Source: Warburgia ugandensis | Lineage: Eukaryota; Streptophyta; Magnoliopsida; Canellales; Canellaceae | Reading direction: 5' to 3' | Assembly: GCA_035236585.1 (NCBI GenBank) | Contig: CP141132.1 | Coordinates: 59,555,880 to 59,619,879, forward strand | Length of the DNA stretch: 64,000 bases | Shown: in pieces, positions 24,480 to 64,000 of the stretch | Layout: each line of letters starts with the position of its first letter | How positions within the stretch are numbered: the first letter of the stretch is position 1 | Made by a program: the position numbers and the translations under genes | The notes under the pieces: generated by a model | Database searches by the model: none | Told to the model about the DNA's origin: nothing | The model's input: the letters and a program-made list of their open reading frames with translations, nothing else

Positions 24480-25830
24480 GGTGGAGGTGGTTCAAGAATT
24501 TCCAAATGTGTTTCCCAAGGAATTGTTAGGACTAGCATCCTAGTGGTAGGTACACTTTACCATTGATTTGGTTCTGGACAGCCACAATCTCCAAAGCATT
24601 GTATAGAATGGCTCCAGCAGAACTAAATGAACTGAAAGAACAATAGCAAATTGTACAAGGGATTCATCAAACCCAATATGTCACCATGGGTAGCACCAAT
24701 CTTTTTGTCAAGAAAGGGTCAGGCCACTACGACTCTATATTGATTACAGTATGGTAAATGGGATCACCATCAAAAATTGATATCCCTTACCTAGTGTTGA
24801 TGATTTATATGATAAGTTACAGTTGACTAGAGTGTTTCTAAGATTGTTCTATGGTTCAAATACCATCAGCTCAAAGTGAGGGAAGGGATATCTGGATGAC
24901 AACTTTCCAAACCAAGTATGGACACTATGAGTTTTCAGTCATGCCCTTTGGGTTGATGAATGCCCAACCACTTTCATGGATTTGATTAACAAGGTATTAA
25001 GGGCATTTTTGGACAAATTTGTGAGTGTTTGTGGATGAAATTTTTGGTTTATTGGAAAATTTATGATGCACGCGAGAGTACTTACACATAGTACTGGCCA
25101 TGCTCAGGGAACACCAATTGTATTTAAAATTTAACAACTGTAAATTATGGGTAGAAGAGGTTAATTTTTTGGGCCATATTATTTTTAAGAATGGTGTTGC
25201 AGTGGATCCAATAAAAGCGGAGGTAGTAGAAAAGTAGGAAACACCAAAGATGATGACAAAAATGTAGAGTTTCCTAAAACTTGTAGAATACTACCATAGG
25301 TTCATACAAGGATTCTCACGAATTACCTTGCTATTGACCAAGTTGATTAGAACGGATGTTAGGTTCATTTGGGATGATGTATGTGAAGCGAGCTTCCAGG
25401 AATTGAAGAGGAAGCTAATCATTACTCCCGTACTCAACCTACCATCAATTAGTGGAGGACTTGTAGTTCACAATGATGCATTAAGCAAAGGACTGGGACA
25501 TGTATTAATTCAAAATGGGAAAGTAATTGCCTATGTTTCTTGATCATTGAAAAAACACGAGGTAAATTTTTTCTGAACCATGACTTAGAGCTTGTAGCAA
25601 TAGTCTTTGGCTTGAAAATATAGAGACATTATCTTTATTGTAAGAAATTTGAGGCATAGACTGATCACAGAAGCCTCGATTTTTATTTTTATTTGCAACA
25701 TTTACCTAATATGAAGTAGAGGAGGTGGATGGAGTACATAAAAATTTATGATTTCACTATTCTGTATTATCTAAGAATGGCCAACATGGTGGCAAAGGCA
25801 TTGAGTTGGAATGCACAAGGCATATGTACA
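24480..25830 (+). pseudogene. Reverse transcriptase and RNase H of the plus-strand chromovirus, broken
   Basis: VVQEFPNVFPKELLGL at 24490-24540 starts the RT region. MAPAELNELKEQ-like text, VNGITIKN, stop, YPLPSVDDLYDKLQLTRVF, and FMDLINKVLRAFLDKFV follow. At 25328-25543 there is LLTKLIRTDVRFIWDDVCEA then FQELKRKL and LSKGLGHVLIQNGKVIAYVS (RNase H start). RRWMEYIKIYDFTILYYLRM then VAKALS (about 25715-25805) closes it. Many stops. Confidence 0.85.
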
Positions 25831-25849
25831 AGCATACTATCAAGATGGA

Positions 25850-27310
25850 AACTACTACAAGAGTTGGCTAGATGCAAGCCAAAGATATAGCAGGATAGAA
25901 TCTTTGTGGCTAACTTCGTCGTGAGATGTCCCATTTTTGAGAGAATCCTTCAAGCCCAGAAGGATGATGTAGAAACGCAAGCATTGTTGGGGAAAGCAAT
26001 TTTCACCAAAGAGGTAAATGGTAGAGTAAGGGTTTAGGGAAGGTTAGTAGTGCCGTTAAAAAGTCAAGAGATCCCTAGGGAGTTGCACCAGTCACAATAC
26101 ACTATCCATACAGGTGAGACAAAGATGTACTAAGATTTGAAGATCCATTGTTGATGGAATGGCAAGAGGAAGGATGTGGGGGAATTTGTGGACAGATGTC
26201 TTACACGGAAGCAAGTTAGGCTAAGCATCAGAGGTTGACATGATTATTACAACCTCTTAAAATTCTTGAATGAAAGTACCACAACATCATTGTGGACTTC
26301 ATAGTGGTGTTTCCCAGGACATCATGTAGGTACAACATGATATGGGTGATTATGGATAGGCTAACAAAGTCAATGCATTTTCTTCCCATCCTTCATAACC
26401 AGCTTATAGATAGTTTGGCACAATTGTAGATCATGAAAATAGTAAACATAAATGGCATACACCAGATCATCACTTTAGACTGAGATAGTCGTTTCAACTC
26501 CCAGTTTTGGAGGAGCACGTGTGTCCTTAAGAAAGAGGCTGAGATTTAGTACTGTTTTTCATCCACAAACTTATGGTTAGTTAGAATTAATGACCCAAAC
26601 TCTGGAGGACATGTTGAGGGCATGTATGATCGACTAGAAATGGTGCTAGGATGATAGCTTACTTTTGACAGAGTTTGCCTATAAAAGTAGCTTCCACTCA
26701 AGTATAGGCTAATATCTTATGAGGCATTGTACGGGAGACCTTATCGTTCATTGACCTACTATAATGAAGTTGGTGAGAATATGATTATCAAATCCAACCT
26801 AGTACAACAATGTGCTAAAAATGTAAAGCTCATTCTACAGCAACTTTTTATGGCCCAAAGTAGGTAGAAGAGTTGCGCCAATAAGAGACATCAAGATCTA
26901 GAGTTTGAGGTTGGTGATCATGCATTCCTTAAAACTTCACCAACCAAGAGAGTCATGAGATTCAGTTTGAATGGGAAGTTGAGCTCCTGATACATTTGCC
27001 CTTTCAAGATTTTGGATAAGACTGGTTCAATGGCATACAGACTAGCTTTACCACTGCATCTGTTAGAAGTCCACAACGTGTTTCATGTCTCTATGCTACA
27101 GACATATATTCTAGATATCGCATATATTGGAGCAAGTGCCAAAAGGGATATAGCTAGATCTAACCCTTGAGACCAAACCAACTGCAGTTCTGGATAGAAA
27201 GGATCAAAGGCTAAGGAACAAGAAGATTACTCTAATCAAAGTCCTACGAAAAAACAATTTGTCAAAGAAGTAACATGGGAACTATAGTCAAATATGAATG
27301 TAAGGTTATC
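25850..27310 (+). pseudogene. Integrase with chromodomain of the plus-strand chromovirus, broken
   Basis: Core pieces include NMIWVIMDRLTKSMHF-like text near 26336-26380 and sequence around 26640-26760 for the catalytic Glu region. The C-terminal block runs DLEFEVGDHAFLKTSPTKRV, MRFSLNGKLSS, stop, then LALPLHLLEVHNVFHVSML (about 26890-27100). A chromodomain-like tail follows: LDRKDQRLRNKKITLIKVLR then VTWEL at about 27190-27290. Confidence 0.8.
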
Positions 27311-27378
27311 TTAAGCTGTTTGATAATTAGGAGATGAAGAATTTTAAGGATGAAATTCTTTAAAGGGGGTAATAAAAG

Positions 27379-30182
27379 TGATATCCCAAACATTTTATAC
27401 AATTTTGAAAATTTAATAAATCCAAAAAATTATTTAAAATCTAGTTTTCAATATCTAAACAATATAGCCAGGAGACTTCTATTAATGGATTAAGCTTGAA
27501 AAGAATTATCCAATGACTATCAAATAGCAAAACCTAACGGCGGAGATCAAAGGTATAGGCAAAAAGGGATTTTGCATTGATAATGGCATCCACTATTACA
27601 TTTAAATGAAAAGAAAATTGAGTGGATGTGGGACCTACATCTAATAGTTGACTAGTCAATGCTTAGATACAATAAATCTACTCAATTAAACGTTTTTGGA
27701 AGTAATAATGAAAGCCTAGAGCAGAAGATGTCCACGTACATTGAATGAGGAGTGACATATATCATATATGGGATTCCTAAAACTTAAGAGGAGATCCCCA
27801 TCTTCTGCATTAGCAAACCAATCAGAGAAGAGGATAAGCAAATCCACTATGACGTAGGTAGATCTAGACTACTAAGTTTTTCTATTTCAAACTTAGAGAT
27901 AATTTAGTATTTCTATCACTTTTTCTTTGAGATAGTTCTAGTAGTTTAATATGCTAGATCAACAGTATGCACATGATTCCATATGTGTTTGTTGAGATGA
28001 ATTGTTTGTAGTTCAGTGTCTAGAGTGTTGAATATATGTGCATGCTTCTCTATTACTCAAATATACCTTATTGGTGATGATCATGTCACGATATTGTTGT
28101 TATGAATGATCTGAGCAGTTTAGAATCATGTTATTCATCCTCTAAAATCAAACACTTAGATCTGTATGCATGTAAGTATTTGGTTAGATCTTGCAGTTTA
28201 TTTGAGAAATTCATATTAGATCGAGTGCACATGGGTGAGATCATATTATAATAGTTAGATAAATTAATGTTGGATGCATGTTATATGTGCATGGTTCCTA
28301 TTATTTAATTTTATTTATGTACACATACTTTGCAATGGTTTAAGCACTTGGGATTTTGGTTTTGTACATGCCTAAGATTAGGTTGGAGCTAACAGTTTAG
28401 ATTCAAGTTGATCTATATGTTTTTCATATGATTTTAGTACTCGAAATCATCTGTTTTCCTATAGATCCAAAAACTATGTTAGATCTATAGTTTTATCTGT
28501 AGTTTAAATCTAACTAATCATTTTGTTATTCACTCTATTTTGGCATGTGAGATATTCATTTTATTTATGTACCTAAACTACGTTAGATCAATGGTTTAGA
28601 TCTATGCAAACTATGCATTCTTCACCCTAATTTAATACTTGAAAATTCATGGTTTTTTCCATACGCCTATAAACCTATTTAGTCGATGACCTCGATCTCA
28701 TCGAATCAGATATTATTCAAGCAAATTTAGTTTTTAAAAATGACGATTTTTCTCTGTCTTAGGAATTTTGAAAAATCAACAATTAAGATCTATTTGATTT
28801 TGGCATTTTTAATTCAATTTTAACACTTGAAAATAATGGGTTTTCTGTGTTCCAATAATCCTAGAAGTCAATGGGTTAGATTTATACTTTTCACATGATC
28901 TTAAATGTTTGAGTTAAATTCTTTTTTGAAGCATCTTGGATTACGTGATTTTGTATGGTTATTGTTCTTGATGGATTGATGAGTTGAATCTACAACTAGA
29001 TGTGTTTTCATATGAATAGTGTAAAAATCATATATTGATTTTATCTTGAGATGTTGGTTATGAAACACCCACTATATGACTTTTTGATGGGTTAAAGGCC
29101 TAATGGGAACTATGCTTGGAGATAGTTGCAGGTTTGGCAACCTGGTCTCTAATCAACTTAGGGTGGGATATATCTAATACCCAAAAAGAGGCATATTTCT
29201 CGACTGGTGACAAAACCATAGATGGTAACTCATAGCACTCTTTCAAGACAGTCTGTAAACCCCGTGAGGATGCAATCGAAGTCTTTTTAGGATATTAGAA
29301 AGCACATGGTGCATCAAGACGCTCGTAAGTATAATGAGTCCTACAAGATTTTTATTTATACTTGGATCCTAAGGAGCCATATGTGGGTTCTAAGATTTGA
29401 ACAATAGATGAGTGATGGATATGTGAATGTGGCTACATAGCAGACACACCTGCAATGGTGCCAAAGTGCACATGGTCTTTATGGGTTAGATAGGCGAATT
29501 GATGAGGATGAGGTTTCTTTTTCTGGAGTTATTTCTCTAATTTTATTAATGATTGTGCTTATAGGTGAGAAGCATGATTAACTAATCATAGATGGTAGAT
29601 GCATGAGATGTGCACTACATGGAACGACTTAGGTAAGATAGTCGTGATGTTTTATAGGATTGAAATACTGAATTTCTGCAGCATAACTGTGCTGGGAGCC
29701 GCAGTTTTCGATTTGTGGTTCAGGTTTATTGATTGGTTATAGTGTATGCTCAACGTACAACATTAATGCAGTTCTTCATGCAAAGTTTAAGAGGGAGCAG
29801 TAGAGGACGTGATTTTGCACCTTAGCATACAAAGTGAGGAGATGTCTCACTTAGAAGAAATCTTATTACAACCATTCATATATTTATGACACACATTGCC
29901 TAACATTTGTTTATGATACTCCAGTAATATGGTTATGACTAATTCATCTTAGGTAAAGGTTTCATGATTTATGTGAGTTGGTAATAAGCTCAGATGTTGG
30001 GCAACTTTTGAGAAAAATAAATGTTTTTTGAAAAGAAAGAGCTCGAAGTTTTCTTTTTGGTAAGAATTTTTTTTTGTCATTTTGTATTTTCGGAAAGAGG
30101 TTTTAAAAGATAGGGATCGATCCCGAATTTGAAAATATTTTGAAGATCCATTAATAGTGTTTTAAAAATCTGGGTCGCAACA
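27379..30182 (+). repeat. 3' LTR of the plus-strand chromovirus
   Basis: Begins TGATATCCCAAACA after the purine tract AAAGGGGGTAATAAAAG and ends GGGTCGCAACA. It is noncoding and 2804 bp long. The last ~470 bp match the truncated 5' LTR. Confidence 0.8.
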
Positions 30183-30703
30183 GTATCATTCATGGAATTG
30201 ATGTTTCTACTAATGAAAAATAGGAGATAGAACCTAGTCATTCTAAGCAGAACACGATATTTCCTCCAGCATCCAAGGACCCTAGCAGCCCAGGTGGAAA
30301 TAGACTTTACTTGTAAAACAGCAGAGGCCAGAAATCCAATTTTATAAGAAAGAATAATTTAGAACCCATAGTATTGCAGGATGGCGTACAGAGGATTCAA
30401 GGAAATGAACTAAACCCGACACTACACCAGCATATCCCACCATTTTCTAGCCTTCTAATGGAGGGAAAAGCAAGTGATGAACTCGTAGCTCCAGAAACCC
30501 ACTCATCGACAGTGGATTCAACCTATCATAAGATGTCGATGGTTTCTCAGCCTAAGCACCATATGCTGTCAATCTCATCAATTCAGCAACCAGACGAGTG
30601 TAGAGCCATACAACCAAAGATTTATTGTTTGAAAATGCCAATACAAATAGACAGCAAGGACCAGGGAGAAACTCAATACTCCTCAAAGGCTTCTCAAAGT
30701 TAA
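30183..30703 (+). pseudogene. Exon-like fragment of an unrecognised protein
   Basis: Directly after the LTR one frame reads SIIHGIDVSTNEK, stop, EIEPSHSKQNTIFPPASKDP and on to a stop at 30314. It then stays open for 129 codons to 30703 (ending GETQYSSKASQS). The content is rich in Ser, Gln, Pro, Asn and Glu, like a disordered protein tail and unlike the transposon genes nearby. I do not recognise the family. It could be the decayed last exon of a neighbouring gene cut off by the chromovirus, or chance. The two in-frame stops argue against function. Confidence 0.3.
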
Positions 30704-33176
30704 AAGAGCGCCACCATCATACAGTAACACAAGTGTAAGTAGTAGCAGCTGAAGAAACATATAAAACTTTGATATGCGAAAATTGAGTGCATAAAGAGTC
30801 TACAGAAGCAGAATTGGTCAATGTAATACTTGAGCATCAGAAATATAACTCCGAAATAATTTTCCTTTTTCTCCACGGGATCGAACTGCTCTTGGAATTG
30901 CATAGACATATCCTTCCCAAGCAAGATAATGGCAAGAATCTCATCGGTCATCATTTTCTGAAACCATAGCTATGCTCACTTATGATTTATGTATTTACCC
31001 CTCAAAATGAAGGTGAAGGGAATTAGATTGGAAGAGTCAACAAATAGAGATGGACCAAGATCAACATCTCGTGAAGATTCCACTTCTACTCCAATTAGTA
31101 CCAACAGGAAAGTACAACACAATCTAAGGAAGCCATTCCCACCTCATCATCCAGTTCATTGCAAGAGAGATCCAGAAAAACAGTGAAAATGCATCAAAGC
31201 ATTTCCTATCCTGAAAACTGATTCATCCCTATCTACAATTGTTGTGCAAATGCTAAGCCTAAATTCTTCCTTAAATTCTCCTGTATGAGCACTGTCTTTT
31301 GCAACAAGAGGATGTTAGATTCTATGAATCAAACACCAAAGATCTTTGCCAGCTGGATACTTATTTGCTTGAGACATACAAACTGTTACTGCTCATTCTG
31401 ATCCACTCCCTATTCCATTTTGAGATTGACAATGCTCTCCTGTTATATAGCAGTCAGTGGAGAGCAGGATCTTCGTGTGTTGGCTTCCATAAGACCCTGA
31501 ACTTGTCTGAACTGTAATATTTCCTCTTCAAACATTAAAGTGTTCAACCATAATCACACTGAATTACCAGAACATCCATTATGAATTTGGTAATGAACAA
31601 AACCAATTTGTGCAATCAGCAATAAAATTTATAATCTAAAATAAAAAGTAGGTAAATCTGTACACAAGGAAATGAAAGAACTTTCTGAAGGCAGTTTATA
31701 TTACACCCATATCAGGTGATATCAGTGCAGACACCAGCAATAATGATTTTTACTTCAATTTCTACAGAAGATAAAAGTACCCCTGGACTAGAAGAAAAGG
31801 AAAACTGAGTTGAATGAGTGAATTTAATGCACTAGACACCAAGAACAGATGTCAGGTAATTCAATGAACTGACTTTGTTTGATGTTTATGACATGTAAAG
31901 TTTCACATTGAAGTCCTTTTGGATGCAGTAGGATAGCTAGATGGTAACTAGAGGTTCTTAAACAAACCTTGGAAACTTTAAGTATCAAAATGTGGGTCAT
32001 ACATTGCTCATTAACGGACAAGTTGAATACAATATTTGTCTAGATTGGATCAAGTAACTCATTAATAAACAGATCCAATCCTGTGTTACTTCATATGGAT
32101 TTTGTACATTTGTCAAATAAAATTACACAAGTCTGATGTTACTTAGAGCAGATAAAATAATGTTCATTACCAAAAATCAAGTTTATACTTGAACGAACTG
32201 TATGTTGTTCATCAGCAAAAGAGTCTAATCTGGTGCTACCTAGAGTGGACTAAATCAGAAATGATCTCCGTTAAATCATTTGTGACAATCAGATCCTAAA
32301 CTAATTTTATTTACATCATCTACACAATCAGGTTTAAGATCTGACGTCATTTACATCAGTTATGATGAGAAGATCAGATTTTTCTATATCATTTATGACA
32401 ATTGGATCTGAAGTCCAATTGTTTGCAGTAAAAGCTGAATACATGAAAAAGAAGGAATACTCTCAAATGAATATTATGTGTCTGTATCTATATGTGAGTG
32501 TAAATAGCTCCAACAGGATAAAAAACACAACCTTAGCTTTTCAGTTCTCTTGAATCAGATACATCAGAATGTGACAGCTATATTAGTTTCCCAGAAAGTG
32601 TTCTACAATGAGGGAGTGAGTCTACTGCTTGCGAGGATTGAATAGTCTAAACGAGAGGACTGGGGGGGAAGTTGATACCAAGAAACATAATAGTTTCATA
32701 ACTATTCTTGCCAGATGATGCTTGAGCATGGACAATGAATAGAAGATGCAGGTGCATTTTTTTTGGCAGCAAGAAAAAGAGTCAATGTTATTGTTTTCAA
32801 TACCCAACTCACTCTGTCTGTCTCTTAGTTGGCAGCGAAATTTAGAATTATCTTCATGCCCTCTATGGTTTTGAGGGGCGTGGACTTCCAAGGGATATTA
32901 TTTGCACTACATTAAGTTTACTTCTGGTGAGCCGGTGAACCTTGCTAACTGCCACGTATGTCCTCAGTGACCTAATTAACTCATTCACAGAGATGACATC
33001 CAGGAATTATGCTGTATTTTTGCAGCTGCTCCTGCTCCTGGCTCCTGATAGATAGATCCTCATAAAACCATTTCTTTGGTGAGCCCATCCCTTGTCCTAT
33101 AAGTCCAAGGACAAGATAAGCCAAATGTAGAAATCACTCTAGTTTAAACAGGATGGCACAGGCGGATAATTAAAAT
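30704..33176. other. Noncoding flank downstream of PXN
   Basis: No supported gene. At 32040-32420 short phrases such as ATCATTTGTGACAATCAGATC and ATCATTTATGACAATTGGATC recur with drift. The 3' UTR of PXN should lie just left of 33457, but its end cannot be placed by eye. Confidence 0.4.
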
Positions 33177-33250
33177 AAAAAGGGCAGCCCAGTGCATGAA
33201 GATCCCGTGTATGCCTGGTACGAGGAAGGGGCGGACCACAAGGCCTACAA
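33177..33250 (-). mobile_element. Au-type SINE, 3' part only (copy A)
   Basis: Reads on the plus strand AAAAAGGGCAGCCCAGTGCA, then GGAAGGGGCGGACCACAAGG, matching the tail half of the other copies at 45865-60053. The tRNA-like head is missing. It lies about 200 bp past the PXN stop codon, possibly in its 3' UTR. Confidence 0.75.
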
Positions 33251-33456
33251 CTAAAATCCTGACCAAAATTCAATTGCATATGGGAACCCAAAAATCAGTA
33301 GAAAGATTCTCATTAATGTAATCATAAATAACAAAAGTAACTTCTTATCTACAGGCTGAAACTTTTCCATGATATGTATCATTTCCTACAATAAGTACTC
33401 AAGGTGGAAGACCATACAGCCATCGAAGGTTTACTATGTTGCTTCAGTACAAGATA

Positions 33457-63713
<30,257 letters not shown>

Positions 63714-64000
63714 CTACATATTAACAGAGATTATTAGATTGTGCAGATTTATATTACAAATGATTGATACTTCAAGCAGAACCAAGTTGTGGAAAATATA
63801 TGCTCATAGAAAGTGAAAACAGAAATATATGCTTATAGAAAATATATGCTGGATCTGATACCAGTTGAAGAAAAAGTATTAACATAAACTGGTGACCAAA
63901 CTCCTGTCCATGGTTGACATTGAACTAAGCAATTAAACAATGCGCCTAGGTACGGGGATAAGTCGTCAGACAAGTTTTCTGTCATTGCAATTCAACAACA
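63714..64000 (-). other. Start of the next upstream PXN intron
   Basis: Noncoding to the window edge; ends at acceptor TTAATATGTAG (63714). The exon(s) for the first carrier repeat must lie beyond 64000. Confidence 0.75.

Larger units (their letters stand above)
22352..30182 (+). mobile_element. Plus-strand chromovirus (Ty3-gypsy), 5' LTR truncated
   Basis: Layout: the last 473 bp of the 5' LTR, a tRNA-Met-type PBS, gag, protease, RT, RNase H, integrase with a chromodomain-like tail, a purine tract, and a 2.8 kb 3' LTR. All genes carry many stops and shifts. The two LTR pieces align over 22352-22824 and about 29710-30182 with clear divergence. The end after integrase (LRNKKITLIKVLRKNN...VTWEL) matches a chromodomain, which targets this lineage to chromatin. 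Lineage is Tekay-like at best guess. Confidence 0.85.

Noticed and set aside
32622..32891. 89-codon minus-strand frame downstream of PXN
   Set aside because: No recognisable motif and no sign of splicing to PXN; composition is like the noncoding flank.

Overview
This window is nuclear DNA of a flowering plant. It is AT-rich, carries plant-type transposons (CACTA, Athila/Tat-like and chromovirus Ty3-gypsy, Ale- and Tork-like Ty1-copia, RTE and L1 LINEs, Au-type SINEs, MITE-like elements) and long (AG/CT)n, (GT)n and (TA)n tracts. Only one host gene is clear. It has very long, transposon-filled introns, as seen in several woody or early-branching angiosperms; the species cannot be named from the sequence.

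Layout. 1-12049: a CACTA (En/Spm) DNA transposon on the minus strand. It has a decayed TNP2-type transposase at its left (cut by the window edge), a terminal repeat at 12049 and a subterminal array of about twenty alternating inverted motifs. It is split by a nested minus-strand LTR element (1560-10852) with two ~2 kb LTRs that keeps only gag and protease. 12050-17059: noncoding, retrotransposon-LTR-like. 17060-22351: a minus-strand chromovirus-like gypsy remnant (integrase, RNase H, RT), split by a ~2.7 kb insertion carrying two (CT)n tracts. 22352-30182: a plus-strand chromovirus with a 5'-truncated 5' LTR, PBS, gag, protease, RT, integrase plus chromodomain, and a 2.8 kb 3' LTR. 30183-30703: an exon-like fragment of unknown origin.

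33457-63713 (minus): eight of the exons of a SLC25 carrier that matches the plant peroxisomal NAD carrier PXN. The start of the protein lies beyond 64000. All seven complete introns have GT-AG ends, and the exons join in frame with no stop into a 277-residue C-terminal part. The 6.9 kb intron holds an Ale-like copia fragment, a tandem hairpin array and a long RTE LINE. The 15.8 kb intron holds an L1 LINE, a Tork-like copia element interrupted by two truncated RTE copies, a tRNA-derived SINE, six Au-type SINE copies or pieces, and a MITE-like palindrome. A seventh Au SINE piece lies just past the gene's 3' end.

The transposon genes are all broken and probably do not work. PXN appears intact over the part seen. 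I found no unknown multi-gene system. The points most worth following are the CACTA hairpin array, the hairpin-bearing repeat next to the RTE LINE, the gag-protease-only LTR element with a microsatellite in only one LTR, the one-directional SINE cluster inside PXN, and the insertion order shown by target-site duplications.
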